Assembly (NCBI RefSeq): GCF_000807925.1
Contig: NZ_JRVC01000015.1
Span: forward strand, 1 to 64,000
Direction of reading: 5' to 3'
DNA: 64,000 nt
DNA from: Novosphingobium subterraneum
GTDB lineage: Bacteria > Pseudomonadota > Alphaproteobacteria > Sphingomonadales > Sphingomonadaceae
A model generated the notes under the pieces. It saw only the letters and a program-made list of their open reading frames with translations, ran no database searches and was not told the origin of the DNA. The position numbers and the translations under genes were made by a program. This document shows, one piece after another, positions 9,128-16,870 of this stretch (position 1 is the first letter of the stretch; the number at the start of each line of letters is the position of its first letter).

Positions 9128-10142
9128 CGCCGCCTTCGGCGCTGAACGCAGCGAGTTCGCTCTGCCTTATTAAACAGAAGTCGCCGGGGACAGAGTGTTT
9201 GAGCGCAGCAAGCGCAAGGCCGCATTCGGCCATGGCCTGTGCATCGCCGCCTTGCAGGTAACGGTGCAGCACTCCGGCCGCGAAGGCGTCCCCGGTCCCG
9301 ATCCGATCGATGATGCCGGTAACGTCGATCTCGGATGTCTGATGCTTTGACTCGCGCGCGTCGACGCGCGCCGCGATGCGATGGTGGTCGCTGCTGACCA
9401 CCTGGCGTGCAGTCGAGGCGATCAGTTGCAGGTTGGGGAACGCGGCGAAGGCCGCTTCCACCGCCTCGCGCCGCCGTTCGGCGCCATCGCCCGAGAACGT
9501 CTTGCCGAGCAGCAGTGATATGTCGCGGTGGTTGCCGATGAGCACGGTCGCTGCACCCACCAGTTCGGTCAGCACGGCGCGCGGATCGCTGTTCCAGCTT
9601 TCCCAGAGCTGAGCCCGGTAGTTTCCGTCCAGGCAGATAGGTACGCCCGCGCTCTGCGCTGCAGCCACGGCGGCTCGGGCAAGCGCGACGCCATTGGGCC
9701 CGAGCGCAGGGGTTATGCCCGACAAGTGCAGCAGGTTCGCCCCTTCAAGCGCTCCTGCAAAGTCGAACGCCGAAGCGTCAGCATGCGCAAATGCGGACCC
9801 GGCGCGATCGTATGTGATCGATGAGGGCCTGAGCCCAGCGCCGGGCTCCATGAAATAGAGCCCCATGCGCCCGGGACCACGGGCGACGAAGCGGGTATCG
9901 ACTCCGCCCGCGCCGAGTTCGGCCCGCGCCTTGTCGCCAAGGGGATTGTCGGGCAGCAGCGTCACCATGCGGGTGGCGTGGCCCAGCGAGGCGAGCGCGA
10001 CGGCCACATTGGCTTCCGCCCCGCCGACAACCATCTCGAGGCTCTGCGCCTGGACCATCAGACGCGCGCCGGGTGGCGAGAGCCGCAACAGCAATTCGCC
10101 AAAGCATACGAGGTGACCGGCCATCAGGGCGCCAGGGGTCAC
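9114..10142 (-). CDS. kdgK: PfkB-family sugar kinase, probable 2-keto-3-deoxygluconate kinase
   Basis: A ribokinase-family (PfkB) kinase of about 340 residues that most likely phosphorylates 2-keto-3-deoxygluconate (KDG) to KDPG in the cytoplasm. Evidence includes FGELLLRLSPPG at the N terminus, GGAEANVAVALASLG for the sugar site, GNYRAQLW and the PfkB signature 2 in DRIGTGDAFAAG, whose Asp is the catalytic base. FGELLLR plus an R-x-Q-W-type loop is typical of KdgK rather than fructokinase. Two starts are possible: GTG at 10142 overlapping the kduD stop as GTGA, or ATG at 10124; neither has a strong Shine-Dalgarno, and coupling favours the former. It follows the dehydrogenase that would make its substrate. 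Confidence 0.84.
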   Translation of the reverse strand: MTPGALMAGHLVCFGELLLRLSPPGARLMVQAQSLEMVVGGAEANVAVALASLGHATRMVTLLPDNPLGDKARAELGAGGVDTRFVARGPGRMGLYFMEPGAGLRPSSITYDRAGSAFAHADASAFDFAGALEGANLLHLSGITPALGPNGVALARAAVAAAQSAGVPICLDGNYRAQLWESWNSDPRAVLTELVGAATVLIGNHRDISLLLGKTFSGDGAERRREAVEAAFAAFPNLQLIASTARQVVSSDHHRIAARVDARESKHQTSEIDVTGIIDRIGTGDAFAAGVLHRYLQGGDAQAMAECGLALAALKHSVPGDFCLIRQSELAAFSAEGGDVRR

Positions 10143-10906
10143 CGGGCCAGCCAGCCGCCGTCGACGGCCAGCACGTGTCCCTGCACGTAATCTGCCGCGC
10201 TGCTGGCAAGGAACACCGCTGCGCCGCCGATGTCCGCCGGATCACCCCAGCGTCCTTCCGGTATACGCTCCATGATCTGGCGATTGCGCGTCTCGTCCGC
10301 TTGCAACGCGGCGGTATTGTTCGTGGCGATATAGCCCGGTGCAATCGCGTTGACGTTCACACCCTTGGCCGCCCACTCGCAGGCAAGCAGTTTGGTGAGG
10401 CCGGCGACGCCGCTCTTGCTTGCGGTGTAGCTCGGCACCCGGATGCCGCCCTGGAAGCTCAGCATCGAAGCAATGTTGATGATCTTGCCGCGCCGCCCGG
10501 TGGCCTCGCGGTTGGCGATCATGTGGCGGCCCGCCGCCTGCGAGAGGAAGAACACGGACTTGAGGTTGGTATCGACCACCGCGTCCCAGTCCGCCTCTGT
10601 GAAGTCCACCGCATCGGCCCGACGGATGATGCCCGCGTTGTTGACCAGCACGTCGAGCCCGCCGAGCGAAGAGATCACCTGTTCGACCACAGCCTGCACC
10701 GGTTCGATCGTCGAAAGATCGGCACCAACCACTTCGCAATTGCGCCCCAGTGCGCGAACTTTGGCTGCGGTTTCCTCGGCAGGCGTGCGGCCGACTGCGG
10801 CAATGTCTGCCCCCGCCTGTGCCAGCGCCACGGCAATGCCTTGGCCAATACCGGTGTTGGCACCAGTGACGACCGCAACGCGGCCCGATAGGTCGAACAG
10901 GTTCAT
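10139..10906 (-). CDS. kduD: Short-chain dehydrogenase, KduD-like (2-keto-3-deoxygluconate forming)
   Basis: A 255-residue classical SDR. Cofactor motif TGANTGIG near residue 15, NNAG near 90, catalytic Ser in NIASMLSFQGG and YTASK complete the active site. The run INIASMLSFQGGIRVPSYTA is characteristic of KduD, which reduces 2,5-diketo-3-deoxygluconate to KDG in uronate breakdown. It lies between the RpiB-type isomerase that would supply its substrate and the KDG kinase that would consume its product. A GGGAGAGG Shine-Dalgarno precedes the ATG. In systems that use an RpiB-type isomerase the partner dehydrogenase has been called DhuD; either name describes the same step. Confidence 0.88.
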   Translation of the reverse strand: MNLFDLSGRVAVVTGANTGIGQGIAVALAQAGADIAAVGRTPAEETAAKVRALGRNCEVVGADLSTIEPVQAVVEQVISSLGGLDVLVNNAGIIRRADAVDFTEADWDAVVDTNLKSVFFLSQAAGRHMIANREATGRRGKIINIASMLSFQGGIRVPSYTASKSGVAGLTKLLACEWAAKGVNVNAIAPGYIATNNTAALQADETRNRQIMERIPEGRWGDPADIGGAAVFLASSAADYVQGHVLAVDGGWLAR

Positions 10907-10932
10907 CGTTATCCTCTCCCCTGGATCAGGGG

Positions 10933-11571
10933 TCAGGCCGAAAGGCCGCGCAGGTAGTCGGAGATCGCTTCGTCCTTGCAGTTGGCATAGAACAGGTCGG
11001 CAAACTTCTCGCCAGCGATGGCGGCCTTGAGCAGGTCCTGGTCAACGGTCTTGAGGACGGTCAGCATATCACGGCAGGAAGCTTCCTTGAGGCTCTTGAG
11101 GATGCCACGATTGGTCTTCATGATCGCCGCGCGTTCCTTGGGATAGCCAAGGCCGCGTTCGCCATCGAACAGTTTGCGGTACACGTCCTGCAGGTTCAGT
11201 TCGGCTGCCCAGCCGAAGCCCTTGGAGTAGGGCATCGAGATCGCGTTGCCATCGTTGATCTGGCCGAACAGGAACGCGTCGGTCGGGTCGATCACCAGTC
11301 CGCAGAACACGCCCGGCATGCTGTTTGCAGCAAGCATCGAACCCATCCCGGTGCCACAGCCAGTAACCACGAAGTCGGCAGCCCCGGAGTTGAGCAGGAT
11401 GCCGGTAAGCAGGCCGTTCATCACGTAGGTCAGCGAGGCTTTGTCCTCGGGCGTGTACATGCCGTAATGATGAACCTCGTGGCCAAGCGGCTCTGCCACG
11501 GCGGCCAGCGATTCGTGGACGAGGCTGGCCTTTGCGGCCTGGCTGTTCTCGATGATCAATGCGATTTTCAT
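10933..11571 (-). CDS. RpiB/LacA/LacB-family isomerase, probable DHU isomerase (DhuI-like)
   Basis: A 212-residue RpiB/LacAB-family isomerase with the family's VVTGCGTGMGSMLAANSMPGV loop; the Cys of TGCGTG is the usual proton-shuttling residue. It carries about 60 residues more than a typical RpiB (about 150), as a C-terminal extension rich in charged residues. It opens the leftward operon with KduD- and KdgK-like genes. No KduI is visible in the window. In streptococci an RpiB-family enzyme (DhuI) isomerises 4-deoxy-5-keto-uronate next to an SDR (DhuD), so this gene probably replaces KduI. AGAGGAA lies before the ATG, and a LacI-type operator lies 59 bases upstream. Confidence 0.82.
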   Translation of the reverse strand: MKIALIIENSQAAKASLVHESLAAVAEPLGHEVHHYGMYTPEDKASLTYVMNGLLTGILLNSGAADFVVTGCGTGMGSMLAANSMPGVFCGLVIDPTDAFLFGQINDGNAISMPYSKGFGWAAELNLQDVYRKLFDGERGLGYPKERAAIMKTNRGILKSLKEASCRDMLTVLKTVDQDLLKAAIAGEKFADLFYANCKDEAISDYLRGLSA

Positions 11572-11629
11572 GGGAATTCCTCTCGCTTCGGCTTGCTTGA
11601 CCGAGCAGTTTGACGCGAATTTGACCCTT

Positions 11630-11645
11630 AGGTAACCGGTGTCAT
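11630..11645. promoter_or_regulatory. LacI-type operator, ACCGGT dyad (site 3)
   Basis: AGGTAACCGGTGTCAT, identical to the pectate-lyase site including flanks (20 of 20 bases, 11628-11647). It is 59 bases upstream of the isomerase ATG, exactly the same spacing as at the pectate lyase, which argues for a shared promoter architecture. Confidence 0.75.
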
Positions 11646-11685
11646 TAGTCGAAGCAAGCCCATTCGTGCGCCATTTTTGCAGGTA

Positions 11686-12702
11686 TCAGCAGGTGGCGAC
11701 CGACGCCCGCTCGATCAGGTCGGAAAGGAAGTGCGAGGGCTGCTTGCGCGCCTCTGCCGGGTCGATCAGCTTGAGCGCCGCGGCTCTGGCCATGGCCTGG
11801 ATCGGCCAGCGCACGGTGGTGAGTGGGGGCCAGATATGGGCGGCGATGGCAGTGTCGTCAAAGCCGACGATCGAAAGGTCCTCCGGTACTGAAAGGCCGA
11901 GCGTCCGCGCTGCGTGCAGAACGCCTGCGGCCATCTCGTCGTTGCTCGCAAAGATCGCGCCGGGGCGGGGCGTTGCGGCGAGCAGCTTCCTGCCTGCGGC
12001 AATTCCCGTCTCGAACGTGTAGTTGCCCTCGGCCATGATGGCATCGTCCAAGGGGATCCCCGCCATCTCCAGCGCATCGCGATAGCCCAGCGACCGCTCG
12101 GCAGCGGAGCGGAAACCTTCGGGACCGGCGACGAAGCCGATGCGGCGGTGGCCCCGACGGATCAGGTAGTCTATCGCTTGCGAAACCGCCTCGCGGTCGT
12201 TTGACGCCACCATGTGCTCGTCTTCGTCAAGCTTGACCGAGCCCATGCGCACGTAGGTGACGCCAAGTTCGTCGCACAGTTCGGCAAGCGCATCATTCTC
12301 GGAAATTGGCGGCAGAAGCATGACGCCGAACAGCCTTTGCTGTTCGAGAAAGGCCCGCACGTCGTCAAGCATGTCAGGCGAGCGGCGATTGACAGGACGA
12401 ACGACAAGCGCAAACTCGGTATCGCGGATTGCGGAAAGGATCCCTTCCTGCACGCCCAGCACCATCTGCGCGTTGGGGTTATCGTGGATCAGGCCGATGA
12501 GGAAATTGCGGCGCAGGGCCAGGGCCCGGGCTTGAGGGTTGGGGACATAGCCCAGCTCCGCGATCACCGCCTCGACCTTCTCGCGCGTTGCATCGTTGAG
12601 CAGCGGCGAGCGGTTGATTACCCGGCTGACGGTTTTCTTCGAGACGCCCGAAAGGCGCGCCACGTCGTTGATTGTCGGCTTGCCGTCCTTCGACTTCTTC
12701 AC
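11686..12702 (-). CDS. LacI-family transcriptional regulator of the pectin/galacturonate locus
   Basis: A 338-residue LacI/GalR repressor. The N-terminal helix-turn-helix reads TINDVARLSGVSKKTVSRVI with the hinge-side LNDATREKVEAVIAELGYVP; the rest is a periplasmic-binding-protein-like effector domain ending in GFDDTAIAAHIWPPLTTV. The start is a GTG at 12702. The gene is divergent from uxaA, and the 184-base gap holds two ACCGGT dyads, one 37 bases from its own start, suggesting autoregulation. Matching dyads precede the receptor, lyase, isomerase and hydratase genes. It is therefore the probable local repressor, with a uronate or KDG-type intermediate as likely inducer; the inducer is an inference. 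Confidence 0.92.
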   Translation of the reverse strand: MKKSKDGKPTINDVARLSGVSKKTVSRVINRSPLLNDATREKVEAVIAELGYVPNPQARALALRRNFLIGLIHDNPNAQMVLGVQEGILSAIRDTEFALVVRPVNRRSPDMLDDVRAFLEQQRLFGVMLLPPISENDALAELCDELGVTYVRMGSVKLDEDEHMVASNDREAVSQAIDYLIRRGHRRIGFVAGPEGFRSAAERSLGYRDALEMAGIPLDDAIMAEGNYTFETGIAAGRKLLAATPRPGAIFASNDEMAAGVLHAARTLGLSVPEDLSIVGFDDTAIAAHIWPPLTTVRWPIQAMARAAALKLIDPAEARKQPSHFLSDLIERASVATC

Positions 12703-12738
12703 ACGTCGTCCCGTCGATCCCAGCCCGGTTCACGGTGA

Positions 12739-12754
12739 CTTACACCGGTGTCAA
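12739..12754. promoter_or_regulatory. LacI-type operator, ACCGGT dyad (site 4, autoregulatory)
   Basis: CTTACACCGGTGTCAA, 14 of 16 to the local consensus, located 37 bases upstream of the lacI GTG start in the lacI-uxaA intergenic region. Confidence 0.65.
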
Positions 12755-12816
12755 GGCGTTGCAGCGTTACTAGCCGGTTCTTGTCAGACTTTGCAATGGG
12801 CCGCGAGTCTTGGCCA

Positions 12817-12832
12817 TTGACACCGGTTACCT
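12817..12832. promoter_or_regulatory. LacI-type operator, ACCGGT dyad (site 5)
   Basis: TTGACACCGGTTACCT, the reverse-complement form of the lyase and isomerase sites (TAGGTAACCGGTGTCA in common). It lies 55 bases before the proposed uxaA TTG start. Its centre is 78 bases from site 4, compatible with looping between two repressor dimers. Confidence 0.72.
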
Positions 12833-12886
12833 AGAAGCTATCCAAAGACGGTGCCCTGCCGGGCGTATTTTTGGGAGAGTCGCGGA

Positions 12887-14404
12887 TTGTCGGTCGTCGT
12901 TGCCATGCCGGACGTGCTGCGCGTTCACGCGATGGACAGCGTTGCGGTGGCGCTGCGTCCGCTTTCCCGCGAGGCGGCGGTCACAGTCGGCGGCGTCGCC
13001 CTTGCGATCATGGAAGACATTCCGCAGGGGCACAAGTTCGCCACGCGCGCCCACGCCGTCGGTGATCGGGTCGTGAAGTACGGATTGCCGATCGGCGTTG
13101 CCACCCAGGACATCCAGGTTGGCGAACACGTCCACGTCCACAACGTGAAGACCGCGCTTGACGGCGAACAGGTCTACTCTGCCGAAGTCGCACGCGGCGG
13201 ATTGGCCACGGCGACCAGCGCTTCACGGACCTGGCAGGGCTACCGACGCCCCGATGGTCGTGCCGCGACGCGCAATGAAATCTGGATCCTGCCAACAGTG
13301 GGCTGCGTCGGTCGCACTGCGGAGCAGGTCGCCCGTGCTGCACAAGCACGCCATGCCGCCTTGATTGCGGAGGGCCGAATCGACGGTGTTCACGCGTTCA
13401 ATCATCCTCACGGTTGTTCGCAATTGGGAGACGATCTCGACGCGACCCGCGCGTTGCTGGCTGGGCTGGCCGCCAATCCCAATGCGGCTGGCGTCTTGCT
13501 GCTCGGTCTGGGGTGTGAATCCAACCAGTTGAGCGCTTTGCTGGCCGCGCTGCCGCAAACGGCGCGGTCCAAGGTACGGACGCTGTCCTCGCAATCCGCT
13601 GGCGACGAATTGGTGGAAGCGGCAACGCTGGTAGACGAACTGGTCGAACTCGCAGTCTCCGCGCAGCGCGAGGACCTGCCGCTCTCCGCGCTGATCGTGG
13701 GGCTGAAGTGCGGTGGGTCCGATGGCTTGTCAGGTCTTACCGCCAATCCGATGCTCGGCCGCTTCAGCGAACGCCTGGCCGCATCCGGGGGCACGCCGAT
13801 CCTCACCGAGATTCCGGAAATCTTCGGCGCGGAGCAGGCGCTGCTGGATCGCGCCGTCGATGCTCGGACGTTCGCGTCTGCCGCTGCGCTGGTGAACCGC
13901 TTCAAGCGTTACTACCTCGATCAGGGCCTGCCGGTGTCGGAAAATCCGTCGCCCGGCAACATCGCCGGCGGGATTACCACGCTCGAGGAAAAGTCTGCCG
14001 GCGCCGTGCAGAAGGCCGGGACCGCGCCGCTCGCTTCGGTGCTGGATTACGGGGGTCAGGCGGTCGAACCCGGCCTCGCCTTGCTCGAAGCGCCCGGAAA
14101 CGATGCGGTTTCTTCCACGGCCCTTGCCGCAGCAGGTGCAACGCTCTTGCTGTTCACCACCGGGCGCGGCACGCCGTTGGGATTTCCGGTGCCTACGGTC
14201 AAGGTCGCCTCGAACCGGGCCTTGGCGCTGGCCAAGCCCCACTGGATCGATTTCGACGCCTCGCGCGTGCTCTATGAAGGCGAGCAGGCGGCAGATGCGG
14301 CTTTTCTCGAGACGCTGGTCGCTATCGCCAGCGGTCGCCGAACGGCCGCAGAACGCAGCGACCAGCGCGAAATGGCAATCTGGAAGAAGGGCGTAACGCT
14401 CTAA
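12887..14404 (+). CDS. uxaA: Altronate/galactarate-type dehydratase (UxaA family)
   Basis: A roughly 505-residue UxaA-family dehydratase converting altronate (from galacturonate) to KDG. It has an N-terminal SAF-type domain (residues 20-80, EDIPQGHKFATRAHAVGD and VKYGLPIGVAT) and the large catalytic domain with TVGCVGRTA, HPHGCSQLGDD, LGLGCESNQ, GLKCGGSDGLSG and PSPGNIAGGITTLEEK. The conserved Cys and His residues fit its iron-type centre. The start is uncertain: ATG at 12905 has no Shine-Dalgarno, while TTG at 12887 lies seven bases after GGGAGAG, so TTG is preferred. A LacI-type operator lies upstream. UxaB and UxaC, which would make altronate, are not in this window. Confidence 0.88.
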   Translation: MSVVVAMPDVLRVHAMDSVAVALRPLSREAAVTVGGVALAIMEDIPQGHKFATRAHAVGDRVVKYGLPIGVATQDIQVGEHVHVHNVKTALDGEQVYSAEVARGGLATATSASRTWQGYRRPDGRAATRNEIWILPTVGCVGRTAEQVARAAQARHAALIAEGRIDGVHAFNHPHGCSQLGDDLDATRALLAGLAANPNAAGVLLLGLGCESNQLSALLAALPQTARSKVRTLSSQSAGDELVEAATLVDELVELAVSAQREDLPLSALIVGLKCGGSDGLSGLTANPMLGRFSERLAASGGTPILTEIPEIFGAEQALLDRAVDARTFASAAALVNRFKRYYLDQGLPVSENPSPGNIAGGITTLEEKSAGAVQKAGTAPLASVLDYGGQAVEPGLALLEAPGNDAVSSTALAAAGATLLLFTTGRGTPLGFPVPTVKVASNRALALAKPHWIDFDASRVLYEGEQAADAAFLETLVAIASGRRTAAERSDQREMAIWKKGVTL

Positions 14405-14438
14405 TTGTATAACGCGACCGGATGGCTGAGACTTGTGA

Positions 14439-14454
14439 TTGACACCGGTTTCCT
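14439..14454. promoter_or_regulatory. LacI-type operator, ACCGGT dyad (site 6)
   Basis: TTGACACCGGTTTCCT, 14-15 of 16 to site 5, in the short gap between uxaA and the hydratase-like gene, 32 bases upstream of the preferred hydratase start. It implies a second promoter inside the uxaA-exuT cluster. Confidence 0.68.
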
Positions 14455-14485
14455 ATAGGCAGCCGGACGAATGAAGGACCAAGGG

Positions 14486-15295
14486 ATGGGGACCGAATTG
14501 AACGAGAATGCGGATCAGGTTGCAGCGGCCTTCGTCAGCGCCCGCCGCGAGGCCCGCGTCCTCGAAACCTACCCCGGCACCGCGCCGCAGGGTCTCGACG
14601 ATGCCTATGGCATACAGGGTCGCGCCATTTCGATCGACGGGCGTGAGGTCGTCGGCTGGAAAGTCGGGCGCATCAATCCCCCTCTCGACGCGTCGCTTGG
14701 CGCCAACCGCCTTGCGGGCCCGATCTTTGCGGACAGCGTCGTCGACGCCAATGTCGGCGATACTCCAACGATGCCGGTCTATGCAGGAGGCTTCGCCGCC
14801 GGCGAGGCCGAGTTCCTTGTCCACGTCGCGCCGGGCTTCAAGGGTCCGGTTCCTGCTGACGACGCCGGCACGATCGCGATAGTTGATGATGTCCGCATCG
14901 GGATCGAGATCGCAAGTTCGCCCTACCCGGGCATCAATGCCGATGGTCCGGCGGTTACCGTGTCCGACTTCGGGAACAACACTGGCCTGGTGCGTGGCGC
15001 CGCTCTGCCCAACTGGCAGTCGACCGACCTCTGCTCAATCAGGGTCAGGAGCGAGATTGACGGCGTCGAAGTCGGGTCGGCAACCGCTGCCGCGATGCTC
15101 GACGGGCCCTACGGTGCGGTGCGCTTCTTGCTTGGCAATCTGCTGGCTCGAGGCTTCGATGTGTCGCAGGGCCTATGGGTCTCCACCGGTGCCGTGACCG
15201 GCGTGCACGAGATCGCCGTCGGCCAGGAATTTCGTGCGATCTTCGAGGGCCACGGCGAATTGACCTGCTCGATCATCGCGGCGGGCCCCCGCTGA
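14486..15295 (+). CDS. 2-keto-4-pentenoate hydratase-like protein (FAH/MhpD fold)
   Basis: A 269-residue member of the fumarylacetoacetase-fold hydratase/decarboxylase group (MhpD-like). Recognisable parts are GWKVGRINPPL near residue 60, FAAGEAEFLVHVA with the acidic metal ligands, and a C-terminal GVHEIAVGQEFRAIFEGHGEL block. The start at 14486 is preferred because AAGGA lies seven bases upstream; an in-frame ATG 15 bases earlier lacks one. It sits between uxaA and the uronate permease, behind its own LacI-type operator, so it is probably co-induced by uronates. No step in the standard galacturonate or KDG pathway needs such a hydratase, so its substrate is open; a 2-keto-3-deoxy sugar acid or a rearranged unsaturated uronate is an inference. 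Confidence 0.8.
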   Translation: MGTELNENADQVAAAFVSARREARVLETYPGTAPQGLDDAYGIQGRAISIDGREVVGWKVGRINPPLDASLGANRLAGPIFADSVVDANVGDTPTMPVYAGGFAAGEAEFLVHVAPGFKGPVPADDAGTIAIVDDVRIGIEIASSPYPGINADGPAVTVSDFGNNTGLVRGAALPNWQSTDLCSIRVRSEIDGVEVGSATAAAMLDGPYGAVRFLLGNLLARGFDVSQGLWVSTGAVTGVHEIAVGQEFRAIFEGHGELTCSIIAAGPR

Positions 15296-15348
15296 ATTGC
15301 ACTTGGCGGCACAGCCCGTAACGGGTTGGCCGCTTCGGGAGAGAAGCA

Positions 15349-16632
15349 ATGGACCAGAACTTCAACCCGGCTGCAGCCGCCTCTGCCAAGGCCGGGCGCT
15401 ACCGCTGGGTCATCGTTGCCCTGCTGTTTGCGGCCACGGCAGTCAACTACATCGACCGCCAGATGATCGGCGTGCTCAAGCCGACGCTGGTGGCCGAGTT
15501 CGGCTGGAGCGAGACCGATTTCGCCCAGATCGTGTTCTGGTTCCAGGTCGCATATGCCATCGGCTACATTGGCTTTGGCCGCATCGTTGATGTGGTCGGC
15601 GCGAAGCTTGGCTATACCATCGCAATCGTGATCTGGACTGCCGGGCACGTGGCGCACGGCTTCGCAACCGGTCTTGTCAGCTTTGCCGCCGCGCGCTTCG
15701 GTCTCGGCGTCGGGGAAAGCGGGAACTTCCCGGCTGGCATTCGCGCCGTCACCGACTGGTTCCCCCAGCGCGAGCGCGCCTATGCGATCGGCCTGTTCAA
15801 CGCCGGTGCCAATGTGGGCGCGATCATCACGCCACTGCTGGTCCCGGCGCTTGTGCTGTGGTTCGATTGGCGCGCCGCATTCTTCATCACCGGCATCTTC
15901 GGTGTGGCATGGCTCGTCGCATGGTGGCTGATCTATCGCCATCCTGCCGAACACCCGCGCGTCTCGCCGGCCGAACTTGCCTGGATACAGCAGGACCCGG
16001 CAGACCCGGTGGAGCAGATCGGCTGGGCAAAGCTCCTGACCGTGCGCGAGACCTGGGCCTATGCGCTTGGCAAGTTCCTGATCGACCCGGTCTGGTGGTT
16101 CTTCCTGTTCTGGCTGCCCGGCTACCTGTTCGAGCGCTATGACATGGACCTCAAGACATTCGGTCTGCCGCTCGCGGCGATCTACCTGATTTCCGATGGT
16201 GGTTCGATCTTCGGCGGATGGATGTCCTCCCGCCTGATCAAGGCTGGCCGCACTCCGAACTTCGCGCGCAAGGCCACGATGTTTCTGTGCGCCGTGGCGG
16301 TACTGCCGATCTCGTTCGCGCAGAGCCTCGACAGCGTGTGGGCTGCCGTATTCATCATCGGGCTTGCCACTGCGGCGCATCAGGCCTTCTCGGCGAACCT
16401 CTACACGCTGCCTTCAGACGTGTTCCCCCGTGGGGCGGTAGGCTCGGTGGTCGGCATTGGCGGCACAGTCGGGGCTCTCGGCGGGATGGGCATGGCCCTG
16501 TTCACCGGCTACATCCTCGACAAGACCGGCGGCTCGTACGAGGTTCTTTTCGCCATCTGCGCCAGCAGCTACCTGCTTGCCCTGGCTGTCGTGCATATAC
16601 TCAGCCCGCGACTCGCTCCAGCAGCCGTTTGA
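15349..16632 (+). CDS. exuT: MFS hexuronate permease, ExuT-like
   Basis: A 427-residue major-facilitator transporter of the anion:cation symporter (ACS) family with about 12 membrane segments. Family landmarks are NYIDRQMIGVLKPTL after helix 1, the loop GRIVDVVGAKLGYT, GVGESGNFPAGIRAVTDWFP in helix 4-5 and SDVFPRGAVGSVVGIGGTVG in the second half. These match ExuT-type galacturonate/glucuronate importers. A GGGAGAG Shine-Dalgarno precedes the ATG. It follows uxaA and the hydratase-like gene on the same strand. The role is uptake of galacturonate or unsaturated uronates across the inner membrane after periplasmic breakdown. Confidence 0.88.
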   Translation: MDQNFNPAAAASAKAGRYRWVIVALLFAATAVNYIDRQMIGVLKPTLVAEFGWSETDFAQIVFWFQVAYAIGYIGFGRIVDVVGAKLGYTIAIVIWTAGHVAHGFATGLVSFAAARFGLGVGESGNFPAGIRAVTDWFPQRERAYAIGLFNAGANVGAIITPLLVPALVLWFDWRAAFFITGIFGVAWLVAWWLIYRHPAEHPRVSPAELAWIQQDPADPVEQIGWAKLLTVRETWAYALGKFLIDPVWWFFLFWLPGYLFERYDMDLKTFGLPLAAIYLISDGGSIFGGWMSSRLIKAGRTPNFARKATMFLCAVAVLPISFAQSLDSVWAAVFIIGLATAAHQAFSANLYTLPSDVFPRGAVGSVVGIGGTVGALGGMGMALFTGYILDKTGGSYEVLFAICASSYLLALAVVHILSPRLAPAAV

Positions 16633-16870
16633 GGCGCGTTGGCAAGCGAGGCGCTGCACGAGAGCGTCATTGAAAGGGCACTCCCTACCCGTTGCTTCGA
16701 CCATCATCCGAGTGACGCCAGGGACCAATGCAGGGACTGGCTCCTCTGGGTCATCGGTGCAGCCCAAGGTAAGTCCTTGCCAAGCCGTTTGACGTCGAGA
16801 TCTGTCAACGGCGATGGCAAAACTGCAAATGGGATGAAGGTAGCTCCAACCACGCACCTGCTGACCCTGT

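Noticed and set aside
15109..16380. Minus-strand frame antisense to the ExuT-like permease
   Set aside because: Charged, low-complexity translation with no family; the plus strand encodes a typical MFS protein.
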